From the NCBI RefSeq assembly GCF_002088275.1, contig NZ_AQQS01000007.1, forward strand, positions 113,466 through 177,465: a stretch of DNA of 64,000 bases, given 5' to 3'. Numbering within the stretch: the stretch's first letter is position 1; every line of letters starts with the position of its first letter. This document shows, one piece after another, positions 17,951-27,166 of this stretch. The stretch comes from Aurantimonas sp. 22II-16-19i (GTDB lineage: Bacteria; Pseudomonadota; Alphaproteobacteria; Rhizobiales; Rhizobiaceae). The notes under the pieces were generated by a model, which saw only the letters and a list, made by a program, of their open reading frames with translations, did no database searches and was not told where the DNA came from. Both the position numbers and the translations under genes were made by a program.

Positions 17951-18048
17951 GCGCAGCCTGTAGCTATGGCGCCGAACCAACAGCCGCCCCCGAGGTGGCT
18001 GACGCCCACAAGGTTCGCACGCAAAACCTCCACAGGGAGACCAATCCG

Positions 18049-19089
18049 ATGAACAAGACCTTTCTTGCCGGCCTCGCGGTCGGCACCGCTCTGGCCGCGG
18101 TATCCGGCCCCGCCTTCGCCCAGAGCCGCGATCAGATCCAGATCGTCGGCTCTTCGACCGTGTTCCCCTACACCCAGGCCGTCGCCGAGAATTTCGGCAA
18201 CGAGTCGGACTTCAAGGCTCCTGTCGTCGAGTCGACCGGCACCGGCGGCGGCATGCAGATCTTCTGCCAGGGCGTCGGCCCCAACACGCCTGACATCACG
18301 GGTGCGTCGCGCGCCATGAAGGCGTCGGAATTCGAGCTCTGCAAGACCAACGGCGTCACCGACGTCACCGAAGTCCTGCTCGGCTACGATGCTCTCTCTT
18401 TCGCCAGCTCGGTCGAAGGTCCCGACATGTCGGTGACCAAGGAGCAGCTGTTCAAGGCGCTGGCCGCCGAAGTGCCGGTCGACGGCGAGATCAAGGCCAA
18501 CCCCTACACCAACTGGAGCGAGATCGATTCCTCGCTGCCGAACGAGCCGATCCTGGTTTACGGCCCGCCGCCGACGTCCGGCACCCGTGACGCCTTCGTC
18601 GAGCTGGTCATGGAAGAAGGCTGCGCCGAGCTGCCGGAGATCAAGGCTCTCGACAAGGATCGTCACAAGTCGGTCTGCCAGCGCATGCGCGGTGACGGCA
18701 AGTTCGTCGAGGCCGGCGAGAACGACAATCTGATCGTTCAACGCCTCGAGAGCGACAAGAACGCCTTCGGCATCTTCGGCTATTCCTTCCTCTATGAGAA
18801 CCAGGACAAGCTGAAGGGCGCGGCGGTCGATGGTGTGGCGCCTTCGGAGCAGACCGTGGAATCCGGCGAATACGCCGTTTCGCGTCCGCTCTTCATCTAC
18901 ATCAAGAACGCTCACCGCAACGCCATTCCCGGCCTCAACGAGTTCGTTGCCGAGTATGCCAGCGACGAAGCCCTCGCGCCCGGCGGCTACCTCTCGGAGC
19001 GTGGTCTCGTCCCGCTGAAGCCGGAGAAGCTCAAGGAAGTCCAGGATGCCGTCACGAACGGCAAGTCCATGGAAGCTCCCCAGAGCTGA
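18049..19089 (+). CDS. pstS: periplasmic phosphate-binding protein of the Pst transporter
   Basis: 346 residues. A signal peptide ends at AFAQ near residue 24. GSSTVFPYT near the mature N-terminus, the STGTGGGMQIF loop and the SGTRDAF segment match PstS phosphate-binding loops. An AGGGAGA site lies before the ATG; a much longer open frame upstream runs through the Pho boxes and is not used. It is the first gene after the Pho boxes, so it should be strongly induced by phosphate starvation. A strong hairpin follows its stop. Confidence 0.96.
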   Translation: MNKTFLAGLAVGTALAAVSGPAFAQSRDQIQIVGSSTVFPYTQAVAENFGNESDFKAPVVESTGTGGGMQIFCQGVGPNTPDITGASRAMKASEFELCKTNGVTDVTEVLLGYDALSFASSVEGPDMSVTKEQLFKALAAEVPVDGEIKANPYTNWSEIDSSLPNEPILVYGPPPTSGTRDAFVELVMEEGCAELPEIKALDKDRHKSVCQRMRGDGKFVEAGENDNLIVQRLESDKNAFGIFGYSFLYENQDKLKGAAVDGVAPSEQTVESGEYAVSRPLFIYIKNAHRNAIPGLNEFVAEYASDEALAPGGYLSERGLVPLKPEKLKEVQDAVTNGKSMEAPQS

Positions 19090-19103
19090 TTGATCAGTGA
19101 TCG

Positions 19104-19134
19104 CCGGCCCCTCGCCGCTAGGGCGGGGGGCCGG
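19104..19134 (+). promoter_or_regulatory. intercistronic hairpin between pstS and pstC
   Basis: CCGGCCCCTCGCC (19104-19116) pairs with GGCGGGGGGCCGG (19122-19134) over 13 bp with a single G-U pair and a five-base loop. No T-run follows, so it is not a normal terminator. Such a structure can stabilise the pstS message or cause partial termination, giving more binding protein than permease. Confidence 0.7.
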
Positions 19135-19157
19135 ATTCCGGCTCAGAGGCGGTTTCC

Positions 19158-20540
19158 ATGCCCATTCAAATCATTCTGCTGCTTCCCGTTCTGATCGCGA
19201 CCGTCGGCGCGGTGCTGCTCTATCGGCGAGCAGCCGCCATGAGAGCGTCCAGCACCGAGAAGGTGCACTCCCTCCCGCAGTTCTACGCCTATCTCTGCGC
19301 GCTGCTTGTCGTGGTGCCCGGCTATATCGTGATGGTGGCGTGGTTACTCCTGGAACCGGCTGCCCTCAACGCCGTGATCGTCTCCGCTTTGCCGGACAGC
19401 ATGACGTCGGGAGTGGAAACGGCCCGCCTCAGCCTGATCATCAGCGAGGTTCGCCAAGCTGCGATCGGCGTCACCTTTGGTGAACCGTCACCGGAAGTCG
19501 TGGCTGCCGCGCAAGAGTTCACCGCCGCAAGCGAAATGTCCCGCTGGCTCCTGCCGGCGTTGATCTTGCTCCTCGGCCTCGCCGCGATCTACTATGTCTA
19601 CGGACGCGTCAGCGCCCGTTTCCGGGCCCGCAACACCGCCGAGACCGTGACGCGCTGGCTGATGATCGCCTGCGCAGCGCTGGCCATCGCGGTAACGCTC
19701 GGCATCCTCCTTTCCCTGCTCTTCGAGGGCTTGCGGTTCTTCGCCGTCGTCCCGATCACCGAGTTCTTGTTTGGAACGAACTGGGATCCCCAGATCGCCA
19801 TCCGTCCCGACCAGGTCGCCAGCTCCGGTGCCTTCGGTGCCGTCCCGATCTTCGTCGGCACGATCGTGATCGCCTTCACCGCCATGGCGGTCGCCTTCCC
19901 GGTCGGTCTCTTCGCGGCCATCTACATGTCCGAGTTCGCTCCCCGATCCGTGCGAAGCGTGGCGAAACCGCTCATCGAAATCCTGGCGGGCATCCCGACC
20001 ATCGTCTATGGCTTCTTCGCGGTCCTGGTGGTCTCACCCGCCATTCGCGGCGCCGGCGACGCCATCGGCGTGACCGTCTCCCCCACGGCGGCCATCGTAC
20101 CGGGGCTGGTGATGGGCGTGATGCTGATCCCCTTCATCTCGTCCCTGTCGGACGATGCCTTGAGGGCGGTGCCGCGGGCGCTCCGTGACGGATCCCTCGG
20201 CCTCGGCGCCAACAACGCCGAAACCGTCATGAAGGTCATCCTGCCGGCAGCGATCCCGGGCATCGTCGGCGGCGTTCTGCTCGCCACGAGCCGGGCCATC
20301 GGCGAAACCATGATCGTCGTCATGGCGGCCGGATTGACCGCAAATCTCACCGCCAATCCACTCGACGGCGTCACGACGGTGACGGTACAGATCGTCTCGC
20401 TCCTCATCGGCGATACGTCCTTCGACAATCCCAAGACACTCGCGGCCTTCGGCCTCGGTCTTTCGCTGTTCCTCGGAACCCTCCTGTTGAACCTCGTGGC
20501 GCTTCAGATCGTCAAACACTATAGGGAACAATATGATTGA
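19158..20540 (+). CDS. pstC: phosphate ABC transporter permease PstC
   Basis: 460 residues, longer than the roughly 320 of E. coli PstC because of an N-terminal extension with extra membrane spans, a form known in alphaproteobacteria. The C-terminal half carries the permease core: PIFVGTIVIAF, the conserved EILAGIPTIVYGFFA, and the ATPase-contact loop around GLGANNAETVMKVILPAAIP. Its last 8 bases overlap pstA. Confidence 0.95.
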   Translation: MPIQIILLLPVLIATVGAVLLYRRAAAMRASSTEKVHSLPQFYAYLCALLVVVPGYIVMVAWLLLEPAALNAVIVSALPDSMTSGVETARLSLIISEVRQAAIGVTFGEPSPEVVAAAQEFTAASEMSRWLLPALILLLGLAAIYYVYGRVSARFRARNTAETVTRWLMIACAALAIAVTLGILLSLLFEGLRFFAVVPITEFLFGTNWDPQIAIRPDQVASSGAFGAVPIFVGTIVIAFTAMAVAFPVGLFAAIYMSEFAPRSVRSVAKPLIEILAGIPTIVYGFFAVLVVSPAIRGAGDAIGVTVSPTAAIVPGLVMGVMLIPFISSLSDDALRAVPRALRDGSLGLGANNAETVMKVILPAAIPGIVGGVLLATSRAIGETMIVVMAAGLTANLTANPLDGVTTVTVQIVSLLIGDTSFDNPKTLAAFGLGLSLFLGTLLLNLVALQIVKHYREQYD

Positions 20541-21813
20541 GGCGACGGAAGCCACTATCGCGACGAGGCCGTCGATCGATGCCATCCGCAACGGCCTGTC
20601 GTCTCGCCGCAAAGCACAGAGCCGACTGAAAGCGTATGGTCTGGCGGCGATCATCTTCGCGATCACGATGCTCGGCGTGCTGCTGTTCTCCATCATCACC
20701 GCCTCGTCCGGGGCGTGGACACAAACCCAGGTCCGGCTTCAGTTCGCGCCTTTCGAAAGTGTCGAGGCAGCGCGCGAAGCCAACGTCCGGACCCTGGTGA
20801 ACGAAGCCATCGTCGCGAAGCTTCCGGCGGCCGACAATCCCGCGCAGACGCGGACCTACCAGCAGATCCTGAGCAATGGTGCTCAGTATCTCGTCCGGGA
20901 CGCCATCGAGTCCGGGGACGTCGCCGTCACCTCGCCATTCGAAATCTGGGTTCCGGTGTCGGACTCCTACGAACAGCTCTATGAAGGCGTCATCGATCCG
21001 GCAGCCCCCGAGAACAGACGGCCCCTGAACGATTTCCAGGTCGGCGCCTTCCAGACCCTCCAGCAGTCGGGAGACGTCCGTTCGGTGCTCGACTGGGGAC
21101 TGATCACCAACGCCGACAGCCGCTTCCCGGAACTGGCCGGTCTCAAGGGCGCCATCTTCGGCTCCTTCTACCTGCTCGTGGTGTGCTTCCTCATCTCGGT
21201 TCCGGTCGGGCTCGGTGCAGCCGTCTATCTGGAAGAATTCGCCCCGAAGAACCGGTTCACCGACTTCATCGAGATCAACATCAACAACCTCGCGGCGGTG
21301 CCCTCGATCGTCTTCGGTCTGCTCGGCCTGGCGCTCTTCCTCGGCTTCTTCGGTCTGCCGCGCTCGGCGCCGCTGGTCGGCGGCATGGTTCTGGCGCTGA
21401 TGACCTTGCCGACGATCATCATCACCTCGCGCAGTGCTCTGAAGGCCGTGCCGCCTTCGATCCGTGACGGAGCGCGCGGCGTCGGCGCGTCGGAGATGCA
21501 GGTGATCTGGCATCATGTGCTGCCGCTCGCCCTGCCGGGCATCATGACCGGCGTGATCATCGGCCTCGCCCAGGCGCTCGGCGAAACCGCGCCACTTCTT
21601 CTGATCGGCATGAACGCGTTTTTGACTTCGGAGCCGGGCGGTGTGATGGATGCCTCGACGGCGTTGCCGACCCAGATCTTCATCTGGTTCGACAGTCCCG
21701 AACGCGGCTTCGTTGCCCGAACCAGCGCGGCGATCTGCGTGCTGCTGGTCTTTCTCGCGATGATGAATGCGGCCGCGATCTTCTTTCGGCGCCGCTTCGA
21801 ACGCAGCTGGTAG
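20533..21813 (+). CDS. pstA: phosphate ABC transporter permease PstA
   Basis: 426 residues. One N-terminal membrane span is followed by a long soluble loop (about 55-200, probably periplasmic), absent from the shorter E. coli protein, and then the permease core with EEFAPKNRFTDF, NLAAVPSIVFGLLGLA and the loop GARGVGASEMQVIWHHVLP. It overlaps pstC by 8 bases, so translation is coupled. Confidence 0.95.
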   Translation: MIEATEATIATRPSIDAIRNGLSSRRKAQSRLKAYGLAAIIFAITMLGVLLFSIITASSGAWTQTQVRLQFAPFESVEAAREANVRTLVNEAIVAKLPAADNPAQTRTYQQILSNGAQYLVRDAIESGDVAVTSPFEIWVPVSDSYEQLYEGVIDPAAPENRRPLNDFQVGAFQTLQQSGDVRSVLDWGLITNADSRFPELAGLKGAIFGSFYLLVVCFLISVPVGLGAAVYLEEFAPKNRFTDFIEININNLAAVPSIVFGLLGLALFLGFFGLPRSAPLVGGMVLALMTLPTIIITSRSALKAVPPSIRDGARGVGASEMQVIWHHVLPLALPGIMTGVIIGLAQALGETAPLLLIGMNAFLTSEPGGVMDASTALPTQIFIWFDSPERGFVARTSAAICVLLVFLAMMNAAAIFFRRRFERSW

Positions 21814-21822
21814 GAGCCGGAG

Positions 21823-22635
21823 ATGATGGAAAACATTCAAGCGACTTTGAGCAGGGATCCGGCCGTGCAAGCTGCCACACCGATCAAGATGAAGACCCGG
21901 GACGTCACCGTCCACTATGGCGCCAAGCAGGCCCTGAACGGGGTCTCGCTCGACATTCCGAAGAACCAGGTGACGGCCCTCATCGGCCCCTCCGGCTGCG
22001 GCAAGTCGACCTATCTGCGCTGCCTGAACCGGATGAACGACACGATCGACATCGCCAAGGTCGGCGGCGAGATCCTGCTCGACGGGGAGGACGTCTACAA
22101 TCCCGACATCGACGTCGTGGAACTGCGCGCCCGCGTCGGCATGGTGTTCCAGAAGCCGAACCCCTTTCCGAAGTCGATTTACGACAACGTCTCCTACGGG
22201 CCGAAGATTCACGGCCTTGCCCGCAGCAAGCAGGAGCTGGACGAGATCGTTCAAACCAGCCTGCGCAAGGCCGGCCTGTGGCGCGAAGTGCACGATCGTC
22301 TCGACGAGCCGGGCACCGGCCTGTCGGGCGGCCAGCAGCAGCGCCTGTGCATCGCACGGGCCATCGCCGTCTCGCCGGAAGTCATTCTGATGGACGAGCC
22401 CTGCTCGGCGCTCGATCCGATCGCCACGGCGACGGTCGAGGAGCTGATCGACGAGCTGCGCGAGAATTACACGATCGTCATCGTCACCCACTCCATGCAG
22501 CAGGCGGCCCGCGTCTCGCAGTTGACCGGCATGTTCCACCTGGGCGATCTCGCCGAGGTCGGCCCGACGGAAAAGATTTTCTCCAATCCCGACGACAAGC
22601 GCACCCAGGACTACATCACCGGCCGATTCGGCTGA
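21823..22635 (+). CDS. pstB: phosphate ABC transporter ATP-binding protein PstB
   Basis: 270 residues. Walker [10 protein letters not shown], the PstB-typical RCLNRMND and [15 protein letters not shown], signature [14 protein letters not shown], Walker [13 protein letters not shown] and the [10 protein letters not shown] switch region are all present. The CSALDP form of the D-loop region is diagnostic for PstB. Start codons ATG-ATG lie nine bases after the pstA stop region. Confidence 0.97.
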   Translation: MMENIQATLSRDPAVQAATPIKMKTRDVTVHYGAKQALNGVSLDIPKNQVTALIGPSGCGKSTYLRCLNRMNDTIDIAKVGGEILLDGEDVYNPDIDVVELRARVGMVFQKPNPFPKSIYDNVSYGPKIHGLARSKQELDEIVQTSLRKAGLWREVHDRLDEPGTGLSGGQQQRLCIARAIAVSPEVILMDEPCSALDPIATATVEELIDELRENYTIVIVTHSMQQAARVSQLTGMFHLGDLAEVGPTEKIFSNPDDKRTQDYITGRFG

Positions 22636-22663
22636 CCGGGCAACCACGAGGGAGGCCGCCAGC

Positions 22664-23407
22664 ATGGCCGAACATATCGTCACCTCTTACGAGGATGAGC
22701 TGAAGTTCATCATCCGCCGCATCTCAGAGATGGGCGGCCAGGCCGAGCGCATGGTCGAACAATCGGTCGCCGCGCTGATGCGCTCCGACTGGGCCCTGGC
22801 TCAGTCGGTGGTCGCCGACGACCTCCTGCTCGACGCCGTCCAGCGGGAAGTCGACGAACGGGCGATCAGCACCATCGCCAAGCGCCAGCCGATGGCGGTC
22901 GATCTGCGTGAGATCGTCGGGGCGATCCGCATTTCCAACGATCTCGAGCGGATCGGCGACCTGGCGAAGAACATTGCCAAGCGGGTCATCGCGGTGCACG
23001 AGCATTCCCAGCCGATGCAGCTGGTTCGCGGGCTCGAACACCTGTCTGATCTCGCCCTCGAACAGCTCAAGGAAGTTCTCGACGCCTACGCCACTCGCAA
23101 CGAGAAGCAGGCGATGGCCGTGCGCGACGGCGACGAGAGCATCGACGCGGTCTATACGTCGATCTTCCGCGAGCTGCTGACCTACATGATGGAAGATCCC
23201 CGCAACATCACCGCCTGCACTCATCTTCTGTTCACCGCCAAGAACATCGAGCGCATCGGCGATCATGCGACGAACATCGCCGAGACGGTCTACTACATCA
23301 AGACCGGCGAAGAGATGAGCGCGGAACGGCCGAAGAGCGACGTGACGGCGTCGCTCGCCCATTCCGACCTGACCACCCCGCCCCCGTCGGGCGGTGCCGG
23401 AGAGTGA
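22664..23407 (+). CDS. phoU: phosphate signalling protein PhoU
   Basis: 247 residues, made of two similar three-helix halves. Metal-binding motifs of the family appear as ERIGDLAKNIAKR (about residue 97) and ERIGDHATNIAE (about residue 200). It links the Pst transporter to PhoR and keeps the regulon off when phosphate is plentiful. It lies between pstB and phoB with short spacings, in the same operon. Confidence 0.96.
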   Translation: MAEHIVTSYEDELKFIIRRISEMGGQAERMVEQSVAALMRSDWALAQSVVADDLLLDAVQREVDERAISTIAKRQPMAVDLREIVGAIRISNDLERIGDLAKNIAKRVIAVHEHSQPMQLVRGLEHLSDLALEQLKEVLDAYATRNEKQAMAVRDGDESIDAVYTSIFRELLTYMMEDPRNITACTHLLFTAKNIERIGDHATNIAETVYYIKTGEEMSAERPKSDVTASLAHSDLTTPPPSGGAGE

Positions 23408-23411
23408 CGGA

Positions 23412-24137
23412 ATGAGTGCCCGCATCGCGGTGGTCGAGGACGAGGAAGCGCTGGGGGTTCTCCTGCGCTACAACCTCGAATCGGAAGGCTACTCGGTCGA
23501 CGTCATCGCACGGGGCGACGAAGCCGATCTGCGTCTCAAGGAGGAGCTGCCCGATCTCCTCATCCTCGACTGGATGCTGCCGGGACTGTCCGGTGTCGAG
23601 CTCTGCCGGCGGCTGCGCCAGCGCGAGGCGTCGGAGCGCCTACCGATCATCATGCTGACGGCGCGAGGCGAAGAGTCCGAGCGGGTGCGCGGCCTCTCCG
23701 TCGGCGCCGACGACTATGTCGTCAAACCGTTCTCGACGCCCGAGCTCGTGGCCCGGGTCCGGGCGATGCTGCGGCGCGCCAAGCCCGAGAAGATCGCGAC
23801 GCATCTGTCGGCCGGCGACATCGACCTCGACCGGGAGACCCACCGGGTGCGCCGGGCCGGGCGCGAGATCAAGCTCGGACCGACGGAGTTCCGGCTGCTG
23901 GAATTCTTCATGCAGTCGCCGGGCCGGGTGTTCTCCCGCGAACAGCTTCTCGACGGCGTCTGGGGCCGCGACATCTATGTCGACGAGCGCACCGTCGACG
24001 TCCATGTCGGACGCCTCCGGAAGGCCATCAACCGCGGGCGCCAGCGTGACCCGATCCGCACCGTGCGCGGCGCCGGCTACGCCCTCGACGAAAATTTCAC
24101 CACGGCCAAGGCGGTGAAAGAAAAGGCGGCGAGCTGA
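23412..24137 (+). CDS. phoB: phosphate regulon response regulator PhoB
   Basis: 241 residues. A receiver domain (acidic pocket VVEDEE, phospho-acceptor aspartate in LLILDWMLPG, lysine in VVKPF) is joined to an OmpR-type winged helix (EFRLLEFF, VDVHVGRLRKAI, IRTVRGAGYAL). I chose the ATG giving MSARIAVVEDEE; an in-frame GTG six codons upstream would overlap phoU. It binds the Pho boxes, including those before pstS. Confidence 0.96.
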   Translation: MSARIAVVEDEEALGVLLRYNLESEGYSVDVIARGDEADLRLKEELPDLLILDWMLPGLSGVELCRRLRQREASERLPIIMLTARGEESERVRGLSVGADDYVVKPFSTPELVARVRAMLRRAKPEKIATHLSAGDIDLDRETHRVRRAGREIKLGPTEFRLLEFFMQSPGRVFSREQLLDGVWGRDIYVDERTVDVHVGRLRKAINRGRQRDPIRTVRGAGYALDENFTTAKAVKEKAAS

Positions 24138-24170
24138 AATCCTCGCCGCCACACCGGTGTCGCCGCGCTA

Positions 24171-25838
24171 TCAGTTCCTGAGTTCGCGCCGCAGCACCTT
24201 GCCGACGGCGGACTTCGGCAGTTCGTCGCGGAACTCGATGATCCGAGGCCGCTTGTAACCGGTCAGATTCTGCTTGCAGTAGGAGCGGATCGTGTCCTCG
24301 TTGATCGCCTCGTCGCTGCGCACGACGAACAGCTTGACCGCCTCGCCGGATCCTTCGTCGGCAATGGCGATCGCCGCGGCCTCGACGACGCCCGGCATGC
24401 GCGTCACCACCTCCTCGATCTCGTTCGGATAGACGTTGAAGCCCGAGACGTTGATCATGTCCTTCTTGCGGTCGACGATCTTGAAGATCCCATCGGCGCT
24501 CATCACCCCGACGTCGCCGGAGCGGAAGAAGCCGTCGGCGGTCATCACCGCCGCGGTCTCCTCGGGCCGGTTCCAGTAGCCGGCCATCACCTGCGGCCCG
24601 CGAATGGCGATCTCGCCCACTTCGCCGGGGGCGAGATGCGTCCCGTCCTCGGCGAGCACCGCCAGCTCCGTCGAAGGCAGCGGCACGCCGATGTTGCCGG
24701 TGTACTCCGATCGGTCCGTCGGATTGCAGCAGGCCGACGGCGAGGTCTCGGACAGCCCGTAGCCCTCGCAGATCGAGACGCCGGTCAGTTTCTTCCAGCG
24801 TTCGGCTGTGGCCGCCTGGACGGCCATGCCGCCGCCGACGGCGAGCTTCAGCGACGACCAGTCGACGCTTCTGGCCTCGGGATGCAGCGCGATCGCGTTG
24901 AACAGCGTGTTGACCGCAGGGAACGAGTGGAACCGGAACGGCTTGATCGCCTTCAGCGTCGCCGGGATGTCGCGGGGATTGGGAATGAGGATCGAAGCGC
25001 CGCCATTGCGCACCGACAGCATCAGGTTCACCGTGAAGCCGAAGATGTGGTAGATCGGCAGCGCGCAGACGGTCACCGACTGCTCGCCCGGTCCCAGATG
25101 CTTCAGGGCCGGCGCGTTCCACGCCTCCGACTGGAGGACGTTGGCGACGATGTTGCGATGGGTCAGCATCGCGCCCTTGGCGACGCCGGTCGTGCCGCCG
25201 GTATATTGCAGGACCGCGATGTCCTCCGGCGCGACGTCCACCTTGACGTGCTTGCCCTTGGCGCCGGTCGCCAGCGCCTGCTTGAACGAGACCGCGCCGG
25301 GCAGATCGAAGGGCGGCACCATCTTCTTGACCCGGCGCACGACGAAATTGACGATCGTGCCCTTCAGGAACGGCAAGAGGTCGCCCATCGCCGTGACGAC
25401 GACGTGTTCGACATCGGTCTTCTGGCGGCAGGCGGCGAAGGTCGCGGCCATGTTCTCGAGGAGGACGATCGCCTTGGCGCCGGAATCCTTCAGCTGATGG
25501 GCGAGTTCGCCGGGCGTGTAGAGGGGATTGACGTTGACGATGGTCAGCCCGGCCATCGCCGCCCCGGCGATCGCCACCGGATATTGCGGCACGTTGGGCA
25601 TCATCAGCGCGATCCGGTCGCCCTTCTTCAGCCCGAGCGTCTGGAGATAGGCGGCGAAATCGCGCGCCAGTTCCCCGAAGCGCCGATAGGTGAAGACGGC
25701 GCCCATGAAATGCAGGGCATTGCGGTCCGCGAAGGTCGAAAAGGCGTTGTCGAGCAGGTCGGCGAGCGATCGATAGCCGATCTCCGCCAGCTCCGACGGC
25801 ACTCCCTCGGGGTAGTGCGCGAGCCAGGGTTTGTTCAT
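24171..25838 (-). CDS. fadD: long-chain fatty acid-CoA ligase
   Basis: 555 residues, ANL superfamily, converting fatty acids, ATP and CoA to acyl-CoA. P-loop YTGGTTGVAKGAMLTH near residue 216, EGYGLSETSP, the GDVG hinge region and the catalytic lysine in SAVGKVLRREL near the C-terminus are intact, as is NPLYTPGEL, typical of FadD. It stands alone on the minus strand, converging with phoB. A small symmetric site lies just upstream of its start. Confidence 0.92.
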   Translation of the reverse strand: MNKPWLAHYPEGVPSELAEIGYRSLADLLDNAFSTFADRNALHFMGAVFTYRRFGELARDFAAYLQTLGLKKGDRIALMMPNVPQYPVAIAGAAMAGLTIVNVNPLYTPGELAHQLKDSGAKAIVLLENMAATFAACRQKTDVEHVVVTAMGDLLPFLKGTIVNFVVRRVKKMVPPFDLPGAVSFKQALATGAKGKHVKVDVAPEDIAVLQYTGGTTGVAKGAMLTHRNIVANVLQSEAWNAPALKHLGPGEQSVTVCALPIYHIFGFTVNLMLSVRNGGASILIPNPRDIPATLKAIKPFRFHSFPAVNTLFNAIALHPEARSVDWSSLKLAVGGGMAVQAATAERWKKLTGVSICEGYGLSETSPSACCNPTDRSEYTGNIGVPLPSTELAVLAEDGTHLAPGEVGEIAIRGPQVMAGYWNRPEETAAVMTADGFFRSGDVGVMSADGIFKIVDRKKDMINVSGFNVYPNEIEEVVTRMPGVVEAAAIAIADEGSGEAVKLFVVRSDEAINEDTIRSYCKQNLTGYKRPRIIEFRDELPKSAVGKVLRRELRN

Positions 25839-25852
25839 GCGGCAGTCCTCCC

Positions 25853-25875
25853 ACCTTTGACGTTATCGTAAAGGT
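25853..25875. promoter_or_regulatory. possible operator upstream of fadD
   Basis: A 23-base interrupted inverted repeat with perfect 6-base ends, ACCTTT and AAAGGT, 15-37 bases upstream of the fadD ATG. Fatty-acid genes are often controlled by TetR- or GntR-type repressors at such positions; which one would act here cannot be said. Confidence 0.3.
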
Positions 25876-26028
25876 CAGTCGTCGCCAAGCCGAGCATCGT
25901 CGGCAACGGCGCGGACCGGCGCGCGACACCCTTTGCGGCCGATGCACGAGGATGGCCGGTCGTGCGAACATAGGGGACGGCGGGCATGGGATGAAGGAGC
26001 GTTGGCAGGGGACGGCCCGAAACGCACA

Positions 26029-26048
26029 GACCCCGCCGAGGCGGGGTC
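26029..26048 (-). terminator. hairpin downstream of the ParA-like gene
   Basis: GACCCCGCC (26029-26037) and GGCGGGGTC (26040-26048) form a perfect 9-bp inverted repeat about 90 bases after the stop of the minus-strand ParA-like gene. The T-run on the minus side (TGTGCGTTT) is weak, so termination may be partial. Confidence 0.5.
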
Positions 26049-26135
26049 GGGGGAGGTTCGTCGCCGCAGTCGCCGCGCAAAGGACGAACAGGCCGCGGGC
26101 TTTGCCGCGAGGGTGGTGAACGCCCCGGAAGGCGG

Positions 26136-26840
26136 TCAGGCCGCCTTGCGGACCATCTCGCGTCTCGCCGGCGCCGCCTTTTCCTGGCGGGTGCCGAGGA
26201 TGCCGATCTCGTAGGCGAGGCTCGCGGCCTCGGCCCTGGCGCGGTCGAGGCCGGGGGCGATCTCTTCCTCCAGCGTGAAGATCGTGCCGCCGAAGAGGAA
26301 CGGCGCTTCATAGGCGGCGCGCTGCACGAGGCCGATCGGCAGGCGCGCCGTCGCACTCTCGGCGATGATCGTCTCGAGGCTGCGGGCGATGCGGCTGGGG
26401 ATGGTGGCGACGGCGCTGGCGACGAAGCAGCGGTCGCGCGGGCGGCGGCCACGGCCGGCTTCCTCGGCGAGCATGCGGTCGGTCTCGACGGCGGCATGCG
26501 CCGACAGCGGCGAAAAGCGCACCGGGATGAGGGCGCGGTCGGAGAGCCGGGCGGCCTGCCGGATCATCGCCGCCTCGTCGCCCGCGTCGATGACGACGAG
26601 GTCGCCGCGCTTGCAGGCGGCGCGCACCAGCCGGTCCATCGCCACCGCGTCGCGGCTGCGCTCCACCCAGATCTTCGAGGGCACCCCGCCACGAGCCGCC
26701 CAATCGGCAAGGTCGCCGTCGCGTGCCGCGTCGATCAGCAGCACCGGGATCTCGGCAGCGGCTGCCACGCTGGCGAGCGTCAGCGCGACGGTCGAGGAGC
26801 CGGATGTCTTGAGCGAGCCGACGGAGACCACGGAAATCAT
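26136..26840 (-). CDS. ParA/MinD-like ATPase family protein with degenerate P-loop
   Basis: 234 residues. The N-terminus reads like a ParA Walker A region, but the KGGxGKST consensus is replaced by SLKTSGSSTVAL: the signature lysine may be kept while the P-loop lysine is serine. Later segments are ParA-like: LLIDAARDGDLADW for the switch aspartate and DLVVIDAGDEA for Walker B. There is no partner parB or parS nearby, and the gene stands alone, divergent from the ABC-F gene. It may bind but not hydrolyse nucleotide. Its role is unknown; chromosome segregation should not be assumed. Confidence 0.75.
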   Translation of the reverse strand: MISVVSVGSLKTSGSSTVALTLASVAAAAEIPVLLIDAARDGDLADWAARGGVPSKIWVERSRDAVAMDRLVRAACKRGDLVVIDAGDEAAMIRQAARLSDRALIPVRFSPLSAHAAVETDRMLAEEAGRGRRPRDRCFVASAVATIPSRIARSLETIIAESATARLPIGLVQRAAYEAPFLFGGTIFTLEEEIAPGLDRARAEAASLAYEIGILGTRQEKAAPARREMVRKAA

Positions 26841-27166
26841 GCGAACGTCCCTTTCTGCGTCCCTCGGGGCGCGGGTTGCGGAGAGCCAGGGCGGGGCCGT
26901 CTCGAAGGCCGGGCCGGGGCGAACAGGCGGCGCCTTCCGCCCATCCGGCGCGCGGTCGTGACCGTCGGCTGGCAGGCCGAATTCGCGGGAGTTAAGGGAA
27001 GGTGGCTTGGGCGAAACTTGTGCGATGGGGAGAGCCCGTTGCGGTCGGGTGCCACCGGGCCGAGATCCGGCCCCCGCCGTCGGCCGGCGGTAAATTTTGC
27101 CGGCGCCCGTCCGGCTCGGCCCAAAGGCCCCTTTCGCCGGCTCGCGCCGCGTGGCAAAAGGCCGCC
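26841..27166. other. divergent promoter region between the ParA-like and ABC-F genes
   Basis: 326 bases with no gene. Both flanking genes are transcribed outward, so two promoters must lie here. I could not place convincing -35 and -10 boxes. Confidence 0.5.

Noticed and set aside
17914..18915. A 333-codon frame antisense to pstS, and many other long antisense frames in the window
   Set aside because: They mirror well-supported genes; long antisense frames are expected at this base composition.
26136..26840. Reading the ParA-like gene as part of a plasmid or chromosome partition locus
   Set aside because: There is no parB-like gene or parS-like repeat nearby and the Walker A motif is degenerate.
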